From NCBI RefSeq assembly GCF_030811455.1, contig NZ_JAUSQU010000001.1, forward strand, positions 1,798,001-1,862,000: a stretch of 64,000 bases of DNA, read 5' to 3'. The translations under genes were made by a program, and so were the position numbers. Positions 17,446 through 25,880 of the stretch are shown here, one piece after another (position 1 is the first letter of the stretch; every line of letters begins with the position of its first letter). Source of the DNA: Streptosporangium lutulentum. GTDB lineage: Bacteria > Actinomycetota > Actinomycetes > Streptosporangiales > Streptosporangiaceae. The notes beneath the pieces are model-generated. The model had not been told where the DNA came from, ran no database searches, and was given only the letters and a program-made list of their open reading frames with translations.

Positions 17446-18685
17446 ATGAGTATCTTTTCTCTCCGCGCCCAATGCATCCGACGCGCGCGCGAAGCGCCTG
17501 GCCGCGACATTCTACGCTTACAGCTTTTTCGATAGCTTCATCCTGCTTTATCCGTTCTACGTACTGCTGTTCGTTGAAACGGGCCTGTCCACCGCGGAGA
17601 TCTCCTCACTCCTGGTGATCTGATCGGTCACCGCCATCCTGACGGAGGTCCCCTCCGGGGTATGGGCGGATGCCGTCTCGCGGCGCCGGCTGCTCGCCCT
17701 CGCGCCACTGCTGGCCGCCGCGGCCTTCGCCCTGTGGGTCGTCGCCCCCTCCTACTGGGTGTTCGCCGTGGGATTCGTCCTGTGGGGCATCTCGGGGGCG
17801 CTGCAGTCGGGCGCGACGGAGGCACTGATCTACACCGAGCTCGATCGCCTGGGTGCCGCCGGCCGTTATGCCGCGGTCATCGGCCGTGCCCGCGCGATCG
17901 ACACCGTTGCCGTCATGGCGTCCATGGCGGTGGCCGCTCCGCTGTTCGTCCTGGGTGGCTATCCACTGATCGGTGTCGCCAGCGTACTGGCGTGCGTGCT
18001 CGCCACGGCGGTCGCGACGACCTTTCCCGAGCACCGGACGCGAGAGGAGAACGAGGAGGCGTCGGAGGGCGGCTACGCCGGGATCCTGAGGGACGGGCTG
18101 CGGGAGGTGCGGGCGGACCGGTCGATACGGCGGGCGTTGTTGCTGGTGGCGATGGTGACGGCCCTGTGGGGGTCGCTGGAGGAGTACATCCCCCTGCTCG
18201 CGGCCGGTACCGGCGTCGCCGCGCACGTCGTACCGCTCCTGGTGCTCCTTGTCTCCGCCGGGACCGCGCTCGGCGGCGTGCTCGTGGCGACGGGACGGCA
18301 CTTCACGGACCGGGCACTCGCCGGGATCCTCGCGTTCGGAGCACTGGGGCTCGGCGTGGGAGCGATCAGCGGGCTCGCGGCGGGATTCGTCGCGATCGCG
18401 GCGGCGTTCTGCGCCTTCCAGATGGCGAGCGTGCTGGCCGACGTGCGGTTGCAGCAGAGCATCACGGGCCCGGCCCGCGCCACCGTGACCTCGCTGGCCG
18501 GGCTGGGAACCGATGTGGGTACCATCCTCGTCTACGGTGGCTACGCGGCGGCCTCGGAGCCGGCCGGGCATGCCGAGATCTTCGCCGTCTCCGCGGTGCC
18601 GTACGCCGTTCTCGCCCTTGTCCTGCTCCTCGGCGGGTTTCGCGTGAGGAGGGCCGTCACCCGCGCCGATCTCAGTGACCCGTGA
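17446..18685 (+). pseudogene. MFS transporter, broken by a frameshift and an in-frame TGA
   Basis: An ATG at 17446 with AGAAGGA upstream starts MSIFSLR, but the transporter continues in the next frame (KRLAATFYAYSFFDSFILLY, then GLSTAEISSLLVI), so one base was gained or lost near 17455-17475. In that frame TGA at 17621 interrupts the protein where relatives have Trp (LLVI-stop-SVTAILTEVPSGVWAD), a likely TGG to TGA change. The remainder is open to 18685 with about nine more spans and a normal MFS loop (VPSGVWADAVSRRR). A 308-residue fragment could start at the GTG at 17759 but would lack the first spans. It overlaps the convergent gene by 14 bases. The substrate is unknown; it resembles drug-efflux MFS proteins. 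Confidence 0.85.
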
Positions 18686-19631
18686 ACCGGGGCAGGCCGA
18701 GCTCGGCGAAGATCGGGCGATGATCGGTGTCCGGCAGGGAGTGGACGCCGAAGCCTGTGATCGCCATCCGTGAGTCGGCCAGTACGTGATCGATCGTCAC
18801 GCCGGGAACGGACTCCCAGTTCCGCTCCGGCCAGGTGGCCGTCAGGCCGTTCCCGGTGACGTCGGCCGCGTCGCGGTAGCCGCTGTCGAGCAGGTCGCCC
18901 ATCAGGCTGTGGTCGAGGGTGGCGTTGAAGTCACCGGCGAGCACCCGCAGTTGCCCGCCGGCTCTGGGCAGCGCCCGGAGCCCCTCGGACCAGCACGCCA
19001 CCCTGGCGTCGTGGCGCGGCGCGCACGGGTGGACGGAGACGATCTCGATCTCGTGGCCGCTCGGATGCCTGAGCACCCCTCGTGCCTGCCGGAACCCGCC
19101 CAGGGTGATCAGTGGCTTCTCCGTGAGGGGATGCCTCGCGTAGATGCCCGAGCCTGACGCCCTGTCGGCCGCCCGGTCGACGACGTGGGGCATGATCTCG
19201 CGCAGCCCGGCCGCCTCCAGGCGCCCGCGTGCGGCCGGGGTGAGCTCCTGGAGGGCCAGCACGTCCGGGTCGAGAGTCCGCACGATCCTCATCAGGGACT
19301 CGGTGTCGCCCGCGCCCACGGCCAGGTTCGCGGCGAGCACCCGGAGCCGCCCCTCCGCGGCGGGCTGGTCGCCGTCGCCGAAGTGCCGGGGGAGTACGGT
19401 CACCGCCAGGGCCACGCTCGCGACCAGGGCGACGACCGCCGCCCCCCAGCGACGCAACCCCAGGGCCAGGAGCAGGGGGACGGCCGAGGCCGCCGCCACG
19501 TACGGCGTGAACGCCACCAGGGCGACCCACTGCCACACCGGAGTCCAGCCGCCGCCCCTGATCACGGCCCACGCCGCGAACGGCACGACCGCCGGCCAGA
19601 CCAGCAGGCTCACCCATCTCGACCTGATCAT
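18672..19631 (-). CDS. Membrane-anchored endonuclease/exonuclease/phosphatase (EEP) family protein
   Basis: Protein of 319 residues with three N-terminal membrane spans (residues about 5-85) and a catalytic EEP domain, probably facing outward. Metal and phosphate site motifs appear in order: LAANLAVG, LALQELTP with the metal-binding Glu, SGIYARHP, VSVHPCAPRH, LAGDFNAT with the catalytic Asp/Asn, TIDHVLAD and the final DTDHRPIFAEL. This arrangement is common in actinobacterial membrane phosphodiesterases or phosphatases of unknown substrate; nuclease activity is not implied. The start at 19631 places a charged residue before the first span. It ends 14 bases inside the converging MFS pseudogene. 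Confidence 0.88.
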   Translation of the reverse strand: MIRSRWVSLLVWPAVVPFAAWAVIRGGGWTPVWQWVALVAFTPYVAAASAVPLLLALGLRRWGAAVVALVASVALAVTVLPRHFGDGDQPAAEGRLRVLAANLAVGAGDTESLMRIVRTLDPDVLALQELTPAARGRLEAAGLREIMPHVVDRAADRASGSGIYARHPLTEKPLITLGGFRQARGVLRHPSGHEIEIVSVHPCAPRHDARVACWSEGLRALPRAGGQLRVLAGDFNATLDHSLMGDLLDSGYRDAADVTGNGLTATWPERNWESVPGVTIDHVLADSRMAITGFGVHSLPDTDHRPIFAELGLPRFTGH

Positions 19632-19761
19632 GAGCCGGGAGCGTATCGATCTTCCGTGCAGATTCGGTGGAGATCGGTGGGTTTATCCGCGCAGATACGA
19701 AGGGCGAAGCCTCAGGGGTGGCACGCGATGATCGTTGGATCCCCGAGGCGGCGGCACTCCG

Positions 19762-20820
19762 TCAGGAACGCGGAACGAGGTCGTAGGCCTGGGCGACCAG
19801 CTCGTAGGAGCGGATGCGGTCCGCGGGGCTGTGGACCATGGTGGTGATCATCAGCTCGTCGGCCCCGGTGCGCTTGCGCAGCTCCTCCAGCCCCTGCCGC
19901 ACCTCGGCGGTGTCGCCGTACACCACGTTGGACAGGTAGTCGCGGAGGAAGTCCTCCTCCATCGGGCTGTACGGGTAGGCCTCGGCCTCCTCCGGCGTCG
20001 GAACCGGCTGAGGGGCTCCCCGGCGCAGACGGAGCATGGAGAGCCCGCCTGAGCGAGCCATGCGGAGCGCCTGCTCCGAGGTGTCCGCGGCGACGGCCGA
20101 GACACCGATCATCGCGTACGGCCGGTCGAGCACGCTGGAAGGCTGGAAGGACGACCGGTACAGATCCAGCGCGGGAACGGTGTTGGCCGCGCTGAAGTGG
20201 TGGGCGAACGCGAACGGCAGGCCGAGCATGCCGGCGAGCTGGGCGCTGAAGCCGCTGGAGCCGAGCAGCCAGATCGGCGGACGCCCCGACTCGGGCGACC
20301 GGGGAGTGGCGACGACCCGCTCCAGCGGATGGCCCGCGGGGAACGCGCCGTCCAGGAAGGCGGTCAGCTCGGCCAGCTGCTCGGGGAAGTCGTCGGCGTC
20401 CCGGCCGTGCCGGTTGCGCAGCGCCCGGGTCGTGGCGGGGTCGGTTCCCGGAGCCCGGCCGAGTCCGAGGTCGATGCGGCCGGGATGCAACGCGTGCAGG
20501 GTGCCGAACTGCTCGGCGATGATCAACGGGGCGTGGTTGGGAAGCATCACGCCGCCCGACCCCAGCCGGATGCTCTCGGTCGCGGCGGCCAGATGGGCGA
20601 TCAGCACCGCGGGGGAGGAGCTGGCCACGGAGGGCATGCCGTGGTGCTCGGCCACCCAGATCCGGTGGTATCCCCACTCCTCCGCTCGTCTGGCGAGCTC
20701 GGTGCTCGCCCTCAGGGTCTCGGTGGGGGTCACTCCGGAACCGACCACGGCTAGTTCGAGGATCGAAAGAGGAACCTCGGCGGAGCCGCGGATCACGCCG
20801 CGGATGTTGTCTTCAGCCAT
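19762..20820 (-). CDS. LLM-class flavin-dependent oxidoreductase (luciferase-like)
   Basis: Soluble protein of about 352 residues with a bacterial-luciferase TIM barrel that uses reduced FMN or F420. Family markers are VPLSILELAVVGSG at the start, RIWVAEHHGMPSVASSSP near residue 55, IRLGSGGVMLPNHAPLIIAEQFGTL and the phosphate-site RIDLGLGRAPGTDP. This subfamily (MsnO8-like) is widespread and mostly uncharacterised. The start is uncertain: the ATG at 20820 fits the family, while the ATG at 20871 adds 17 residues; neither has a clear ribosome site. An IS3 element begins 140 bases upstream of 20820 and may have displaced the original promoter. Confidence 0.88.
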   Translation of the reverse strand: MAEDNIRGVIRGSAEVPLSILELAVVGSGVTPTETLRASTELARRAEEWGYHRIWVAEHHGMPSVASSSPAVLIAHLAAATESIRLGSGGVMLPNHAPLIIAEQFGTLHALHPGRIDLGLGRAPGTDPATTRALRNRHGRDADDFPEQLAELTAFLDGAFPAGHPLERVVATPRSPESGRPPIWLLGSSGFSAQLAGMLGLPFAFAHHFSAANTVPALDLYRSSFQPSSVLDRPYAMIGVSAVAADTSEQALRMARSGGLSMLRLRRGAPQPVPTPEEAEAYPYSPMEEDFLRDYLSNVVYGDTAEVRQGLEELRKRTGADELMITTMVHSPADRIRSYELVAQAYDLVPRS

Positions 20821-21010
20821 GAAGAGGGCAACCTGGCCAGGCGGAGCTTTATTTCCGGTTGACCAGGTCATGGGTACGGCCGCCACCCGGCCTTCGCTCC
20901 CGCCCCGGCCCTCGGGAACCGGAGCCCGACCCGCCCCCGGCACGCTGATCGACAGCGTCCTGGCCTTCCCCTTCTATCGTGGAGATCTGACCTAAGGAGA
21001 AGGTTGGGTC

Positions 21011-21334
21011 GTGGGAGAGACCAGACGCAGGTTCGATCCGGAGTTCCGGGCGGGCGCGGTGCGCATCGTGCGGGAGACAGGAAAGTCGATCGCGCAAGTC
21101 GCCAAGGATCTGGGCATCAATGCGGGCACGCTGGCCAACTGGGTGCAGATGGACCGGCTGGCCCGCGAGCAGAACGCCGGCAGCGAGGAACTGTCCGGAT
21201 CCGAGCGGGAAGAGCTCGCCAGGTTGCGCAGGCAGCGGGCGGAGTGGGCCAAGGAGCGCGCCGAGCTGGAGATGGAGCGTGATGTCCTCAAACGCTCCGT
21301 GGTCTTGTGGGTCAAGGAAGCGACGGGCCGGTAA
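21011..21334 (+). CDS. IS3 transposase OrfA
   Basis: DNA-binding subunit of 107 residues. It has an N-terminal helix-turn-helix (FDPEFRAGAVRIVRETGKS to INAGTLANWV) and a Leu/Glu-rich coiled coil (REELARLRRQRAEWAKERAE) for multimerisation with OrfAB. It starts at the GTG at 21011 with AAGGAGAAGG upstream. It ends in TAA two bases before the orfB start. Confidence 0.9.
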   Translation: MGETRRRFDPEFRAGAVRIVRETGKSIAQVAKDLGINAGTLANWVQMDRLAREQNAGSEELSGSEREELARLRRQRAEWAKERAELEMERDVLKRSVVLWVKEATGR

Positions 21335-21336
21335 GC

Positions 21337-22245
21337 GTGGCGGCCTTCATCAGCTCCCAGAAGACCGAGCACGACGTCCCCCACGCGGTGACCTGCCGGG
21401 CCTTGGGTGTCTCGCAGTCTTGGTACTACAAGTGGCGCGACCGGGCGCCAACGGCCCGCCAGCAGCGCCGCAAGGATCTCGACGCGGAGATTGCGGCGAA
21501 GTTCACCGCCTCGGGCGGCACCTACGGCAGCCCACGCATCACCCGTGACCTACACGAACAGGGATGGCGGATATCGGAGAACACCGTCGCGCAGCGCATG
21601 GCCGAGCTTGGCTTAGCCGGCAGAGCACCAAGGAGACGCCGATCGCTGACCCGGCAGGGCAAACGGCCTGCCGCCCCTGACCTGGTGCGGCGCTCGTTCA
21701 CTGCGGTCGCGCCGGACGTGCTGTGGTGCGGCGATGTGACCGAGATCGTCACCGACGAGGGCAAGCTGTATCTGGCCACGGTCGAGGATCTGTTCTCCCG
21801 CCGGTTGCTGGGGTATGCGATGTCGGAGCATCACGATGCGGCGCTGACCATTGCCTCCCTGCAGATGGCCGCTGTCACCCGCGGCGGGAACGTCGACGGG
21901 GTGATCTTCCACACCGATCGCGGCAGCGAGTACACCGCTGCCCGCTTCCAAGCAGCCTGCCGGCATTGGGGCGTGGTCCAGTCGATGGGCCGGGTCGGCT
22001 GTGCACTGGACAACGCCGCCGCCGAGTCGTTCAACTCCACCCTCAAGGTCGAATACGTGCACCGACACCGCTTCCGCGCCCGGGCCGAAGCCCGGCTGAA
22101 GATCGCGACCTGGATCGCTGACTTCTACAACGCTCGCCGACGACACAGCGCCGCTGACGGGCTACCACCGATCGTCTACGAGCAGCAGATCATGACCGCT
22201 CGAATAGCCGCCAGAGCGAGGCTTCAGGAGGCCAGCGCCGCATAA
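21337..22245 (+). CDS. IS3 transposase OrfB (DDE integrase core)
   Basis: Catalytic subunit of 302 residues. The DDE triad is visible in LWCGDVTEIVT, IFHTDRGSEYTAA and NAAAESFNSTLKVE, with HTH_21 region residues GGTYGSPRITRDLHEQGW upstream. The frame is -1 relative to orfA and stays open back to 21307, so a fusion OrfAB by frameshifting is possible. No A-rich slippery run is seen, and GTG at 21337 allows coupled restart instead. Full length and apparently intact. Confidence 0.9.
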   Translation: MAAFISSQKTEHDVPHAVTCRALGVSQSWYYKWRDRAPTARQQRRKDLDAEIAAKFTASGGTYGSPRITRDLHEQGWRISENTVAQRMAELGLAGRAPRRRRSLTRQGKRPAAPDLVRRSFTAVAPDVLWCGDVTEIVTDEGKLYLATVEDLFSRRLLGYAMSEHHDAALTIASLQMAAVTRGGNVDGVIFHTDRGSEYTAARFQAACRHWGVVQSMGRVGCALDNAAAESFNSTLKVEYVHRHRFRARAEARLKIATWIADFYNARRRHSAADGLPPIVYEQQIMTARIAARARLQEASAA

Positions 22246-22462
22246 CCGAATCTCCACGTTTTCAGGGGATAGACATCCACCGGCAGGTGATCGTCCGGCG
22301 TTCCGCGCTGCCCGGGCCGGGCGTCGACCCGCCGGTCCGGCGCGTCCGTCGGCGGATCGGGACGAGTGACCGGCCTCACGCCGGCCTCGTCTCGCCGCTG
22401 CACGACGATGGAGACTCCGATGTGCTCACGCCACATTTCTCCGACCAGACGAGGAGCGCCCG

Positions 22463-22924
22463 ATGCCGATCATCATTCCCGAGGACCCGTTTCACCGGCG
22501 GCTGCACCACATCGCGCCCGGGGGGCTCACCTCGGAGACCGCCCAGACCGGTGGCATGCGCCGCCGCGCGGCGATCAGCGGTGCCACCGTCGGATCCAGC
22601 CGCCTGTGGATGGGCCAGACCCACGTCGCCCCGGCCACCGTCACGGCCAACCATCACCACGGTGAGTCCGAGACCGCCATCTACGTGGTCAGCGGCACCC
22701 CGTCGTTCGTCTTTCTCGACCTCGAGGGGGAGGAACCCGCCGAGGTGCGCATCGACACCAAGCCGGGCGACTACATCTTCGTGCCGCCCTACGTCCCGCA
22801 CCGCGAGGAGAACCTCGATCCCGGTCTGGAGGCGCTCGTGGTGATCGCCCGCAGCACCCAGGACGCCATCGTCGTCAACCTCGACGAGCTGACGTGGAAC
22901 GGCCCGGTCCTGACCTCACAGTGA
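22463..22924 (+). CDS. Cupin-domain protein
   Basis: Protein of 153 residues with one cupin barrel. The first cupin motif reads NHHHGESETAIYVVSG near residue 65, supplying His and Glu metal ligands; the second is PGDYIFVPPYVPHREEN near residue 105, supplying the last His. Such single-domain cupins are dioxygenases, isomerases or metal-binding regulators; nothing here decides which. AGGAG lies 7 bases before the ATG. A hairpin with repeated GTGACCTC motifs follows the gene. Confidence 0.87.
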   Translation: MPIIIPEDPFHRRLHHIAPGGLTSETAQTGGMRRRAAISGATVGSSRLWMGQTHVAPATVTANHHHGESETAIYVVSGTPSFVFLDLEGEEPAEVRIDTKPGDYIFVPPYVPHREENLDPGLEALVVIARSTQDAIVVNLDELTWNGPVLTSQ

Positions 22925-22932
22925 GTTCGCGA

Positions 22933-22953
22933 GTGACCTCACTGTGAGGTCAC
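22933..22953 (+). terminator. Hairpin downstream of the cupin gene, within short direct repeats
   Basis: GTGACCTCA-CTG-TGAGGTCAC is a perfect 9-bp stem. The flanks repeat GAGTTCGCGAGTGACCTC / GAGCTCGCGAGTGACCTC (22923-22940 and 22957-22974). It likely ends the cupin transcript; the repeat may reflect local duplication. Confidence 0.55.
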
Positions 22954-23088
22954 AATGAGCTCGCGAGTGACCTCGCGCTGACGGGGAGCCGAGGACCCGG
23001 GCCGGTCGCGGGCCTGGGGCGAGGGGAGGCCCGAAGCCTCCGGGCCCGACCGGAGGCGGCCGATGCCGCCTCCGCGTCACCCGCCGCC

Positions 23089-23508
23089 CTACTCTCCGTA
23101 CTTCTTGGCGTACAGAACGACCGGCGTGTCGGTCGGGAACTTCCGGCCGGCCGCCGGACTCTGATCGGTGATCACCCAGTTGTGGTCATTGACCTGGAAC
23201 CGGTTCTGGCCGGTGGCGTCCTGGTCGTCCAGGACGAAGAAGCCCGCGGCCTGCATCGCGTTCTGCCCCTCCTGCAGGCTCATGCCGATCACGTTGGGCA
23301 GAGCCCGCATGTCCGGAGCGGACCCGCGGGCCTTCGCGGAGGTCTCCGCGGCGCCCTTCGCGGCGGTGGCGACGGGGGCGGACTGGGGCGCCAGGACGGC
23401 CGAAGCCGGGGCGGCGGCGTCCGCGCCGTCCCCGCAACCGGTGAGCACGGCGCCGAGCGAGACGGCGGACAGGACGGAAAGGGCGGACAGAAGGCGGCTG
23501 ACCTGCAT
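23089..23508 (-). CDS. Lipoprotein with a single C-terminal PASTA-like domain
   Basis: Secreted lipoprotein of 139 residues: a signal peptide with lipobox LTGC near residue 25, an Ala/Pro-rich linker to about residue 68, and one PASTA-like module (LPNVIGMSLQEGQNAMQAAGF to VITDQSPAAGRKFPTDTPVV). PASTA domains bind muropeptides or beta-lactams and usually sit on Ser/Thr kinases or PBPs. A stand-alone lipoprotein form is common in actinomycetes and of unknown role, possibly cell-wall sensing. The ATG at 23508 has GGGAGA 6 bases upstream. It is transcribed away from the adh operon. Confidence 0.8.
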   Translation of the reverse strand: MQVSRLLSALSVLSAVSLGAVLTGCGDGADAAAPASAVLAPQSAPVATAAKGAAETSAKARGSAPDMRALPNVIGMSLQEGQNAMQAAGFFVLDDQDATGQNRFQVNDHNWVITDQSPAAGRKFPTDTPVVLYAKKYGE

Positions 23509-23697
23509 CAAAGATCTCCCGAGACGAGGACGAGGGGAGGAACCGCCGGAAGACGTACCCCGATCGCTCTCGGTTATCCATCGCCACTCTCCGTCGTTTT
23601 CCCAAGATTTCGTACCTGTCGGCCCGGGAGACGCCGCCCGGGACCGCCGGAGATCCGCGCGGCGGATCGATCGGGGCTCGCCCCGAGATTCCGGTCA

Positions 23698-23738
23698 TGT
23701 GAAATGTCGGGAAAGAATCCGGCTTTGTGAAATCTCGG
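23698..23738 (+). promoter_or_regulatory. Direct repeat TGTGAAATNTCGG upstream of the adh operon
   Basis: TGTGAAATGTCGG (23698-23710) and TGTGAAATCTCGG (23726-23738) are 28 bases apart, close to three helical turns, and lie 66-106 bases before the dehydrogenase start. Candidate activator or repressor sites. A small stem TCGGGGC-TC-GCCCCGA precedes them at 23671-23686. Confidence 0.5.
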
Positions 23739-23803
23739 CCTTGACCATCGCCGGGGGCCGAACCAACGATCGAGCTACAGCCTTCGTTTGTCGAGGAGTG
23801 GCG

Positions 23804-24838
23804 ATGAAAGCCGTACGACTGCACGAGTACAAAAAGCGCCCGGTCGTCGAGGACGTCCCGGAGCCCAAGGTCAGCGGGCCGCTGGACGTGCTGGTCGAGA
23901 TCGGCGGCGCCGGGCTGTGCCGTACGGACCTGCACATCGTCGAAGGCCAGTGGGCCGAGAAGTCCGGTGTGGCCCTGCCGTACACGATCGGGCACGAGAA
24001 CGCCGGCTGGGTGCGGGAGGTCGGCTCGGCCGTGACGGGCGTCGAGCCCGGTGACGCGGTCATCCTGCACCCGCTCATCACCTGCGGGCTGTGCCGGGCG
24101 TGCCGCGCGGGCGACGACGTGCACTGCGTCGACTCGAAGTTCCCCGGTATCGACACCGACGGCGGCATGGCCGAACTGCTGCTCACCAACGTCCGGGCGG
24201 TGGTCAAGCTGGATCCCTCCCTGCGGCCCGCGGACGTCGCCGCGCTGGCCGACGCGGGTCTCACCGCCTACCACGCGGTGCGCAAGGCCGTGCCGCTGCT
24301 CTACCCGGGCACGCAGGTCGTGGTGATCGGCGCCGGCGGGCTGGGCCACATCGGCGTGCAGTGCCTGGCCGCGATGGTGCCCGCCGAGATCATCGTCGTC
24401 GACCGGTCGCCGGACGCGCTCGAACTCATCAAGGAACTGGGCGCCACGCACACCGTGCGGGCCGACGGCGGGCAGGCCGACGCGATCGCCGACCTCACCG
24501 GCGGGCAGGGCGCGCACGTGGTGCTGGACTTCGTCGGCGAGGGAGGCACGGAGGCCGAGGGGGTGGCGATGCTGCGCCGCGCGGGTTCGTACTTCGTGAT
24601 CGGCTACGGCGGCCGCGTCGACATCCCCACGATCGACGTCATCTCCAGAGAGATCAACGTCATCGGCAACCTCGTCGGTTCCTACAACGATCTGGACGAG
24701 CTGATGGCCCTCACCGCGCAGGGGAAAGTCACCCTGCACACCAGGACGTACCCCCTCGAATCCATCAACGAGGCCATGGACGACCTGGAGAGCGGGCGCC
24801 TGCGGGGCCGCGGGATCCTCGTACCGGCAAGGAGCTGA
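23804..24838 (+). CDS. Zinc-dependent NAD(P) alcohol dehydrogenase
   Basis: Medium-chain dehydrogenase of 344 residues. Catalytic zinc ligands lie in GLCRTDLH and TIGHENAGWV, and a structural zinc site is present as four Cys in CGLCRACRAGDDVHC. The coenzyme fold is VVVIGAGGLGHIGVQC near residue 170. The ATG at 23804 has GAGGAG 6 bases upstream. It is the first gene of a tight three-gene operon with an amidohydrolase and a MIP18-like protein, the same companions found next to propane/ketone di-iron monooxygenases (prm/mim clusters), where the dehydrogenase oxidises the alcohol product. No monooxygenase genes are in the window, so its substrate is open. Confidence 0.9.
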   Translation: MKAVRLHEYKKRPVVEDVPEPKVSGPLDVLVEIGGAGLCRTDLHIVEGQWAEKSGVALPYTIGHENAGWVREVGSAVTGVEPGDAVILHPLITCGLCRACRAGDDVHCVDSKFPGIDTDGGMAELLLTNVRAVVKLDPSLRPADVAALADAGLTAYHAVRKAVPLLYPGTQVVVIGAGGLGHIGVQCLAAMVPAEIIVVDRSPDALELIKELGATHTVRADGGQADAIADLTGGQGAHVVLDFVGEGGTEAEGVAMLRRAGSYFVIGYGGRVDIPTIDVISREINVIGNLVGSYNDLDELMALTAQGKVTLHTRTYPLESINEAMDDLESGRLRGRGILVPARS

Positions 24839-24839
24839 G

Positions 24840-25880
24840 ATGTACGAAAAGGACGGTCAGCGGTATTTCATCGTCGACGGGCACATCCACTTCTGGGACG
24901 CCAGACCGTCGAACCAGGCCAACCGCTACGGCGAGGGATTCATCAACTGCTTCTACGACTACCACCGCAACCTCTCGCCGGAATCGGAGGTCTGGTCGCT
25001 GGAGGACTTCTGGTGGCAGAGCGAGGAACGGATCCTGCACGACCTGTTCGAGGTCGGTTATGTGGACAAGGCGATCTTCCAGCCGACCTACCTCACCGAC
25101 TTCTACGTGAACGGCTTCAACACCACCGAACAGGACGGGGCGCTCGCGGAGAAACACCCCGACAAGTTCATCGTGAACGGGGCGTGGGATCCGCGCGACG
25201 GCGAGGAGGGGCTCGACAGGCTCCAGGCGCTGGCCGAACGGTGGAGTCTCAAGGGCGTCAAGCTCTACACCGCCGAATGGAAGGGCGCGTCGAAGGGCTG
25301 GAAACTGTCCGACCCCTGGTCCTACCGGTACCTCGAGAAATGCCAGGAACTGGGGATCCGCAACATTCACGTCCACAAGGGGCCGACGATCTACCCGCTC
25401 AACCGGGACGCCTTCGACGTGGCCGACGTGGACGAGGCCGCGAGCGCGTTCCCGGACCTGAGGTTCGTCGTCGAGCACTGCGGGCTGCCCAGGCTGGAGG
25501 ATTTCTGCTGGATCGCCACGCAGGAACCCAACGTCTACGCCGGGCTCGCGGTCGCGCTGCCGTTCATCCACACCAGGCCGCGCTACTTCGCCCAGATCAT
25601 CGGCGAGCTGCTGTACTGGCTCGACGAGAACCGGATCACCTTCGCCAGCGACTACGCGATCTGGACGCCCAAGTGGCTCATCGAGCGGTTCGTGGACTTC
25701 CAGATCCCGGAGGACATGCGCGGGGAGTACGGCGAGATCACCGTCGAGGTGAAGAAGAAGATCCTCGGTCTCAACGTCGCCCGGCTCTACGACATCCCGG
25801 TACCGCCGGAACTGGACGTCACCGACGTCCACGCGGGCAGCGGCGAGCCCGTCGCGTCCGGGCCGAAGGCGCCGGCGTGA
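24840..25880 (+). CDS. Amidohydrolase family 2 protein (ACMSD-like TIM barrel)
   Basis: Protein of 346 residues. The metal-site signature DGHIHFW is at residue 14, a second His lies in IRNIHVHKG, another in VVEHCGLPRLED, and the final metal Asp in TFASDYAIWTPKWLIE, as in amidohydrolase-2 enzymes (decarboxylases and lactonases). This subtype accompanies di-iron propane/acetone monooxygenase operons, where it is needed but its chemistry is not settled. It starts one base after the dehydrogenase stop, with AAGGAG just upstream, and overlaps the next gene by 4 bases. The function stated is family-level only. Confidence 0.85.
   Translation: MYEKDGQRYFIVDGHIHFWDARPSNQANRYGEGFINCFYDYHRNLSPESEVWSLEDFWWQSEERILHDLFEVGYVDKAIFQPTYLTDFYVNGFNTTEQDGALAEKHPDKFIVNGAWDPRDGEEGLDRLQALAERWSLKGVKLYTAEWKGASKGWKLSDPWSYRYLEKCQELGIRNIHVHKGPTIYPLNRDAFDVADVDEAASAFPDLRFVVEHCGLPRLEDFCWIATQEPNVYAGLAVALPFIHTRPRYFAQIIGELLYWLDENRITFASDYAIWTPKWLIERFVDFQIPEDMRGEYGEITVEVKKKILGLNVARLYDIPVPPELDVTDVHAGSGEPVASGPKAPA

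Larger units (their letters stand above)
20961..22275 (+). mobile_element. IS3-family insertion sequence, complete
   Basis: Terminal repeats of 26 bases (19 identical; shared inner CGTGGAGAT) begin at 20961 and end at 22275. TCC occurs directly on both sides (20958-20960 and 22276-22278), a 3-bp target duplication normal for the family. The element is 1,315 bp with orfA and orfB. It sits between the luciferase-like and cupin genes. Its transposase differs from that of the IS3 pair at 32-36 kb. Confidence 0.88.

Noticed and set aside
17621-17623. TGA in the MFS gene as Sec or Trp readthrough
   Set aside because: No SECIS-like element seen, and a separate upstream frameshift already breaks the gene.
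21307-21340. Programmed -1 frameshift joining IS3 orfA and orfB
   Set aside because: Frames fit, but no slippery A-run is present and a GTG restart follows the stop; left open.
22920-22980. Repeated GTGACCTC motifs as a mini CRISPR
   Set aside because: Only two copies, no spacers, no cas genes; better explained by a terminator hairpin and local duplication.
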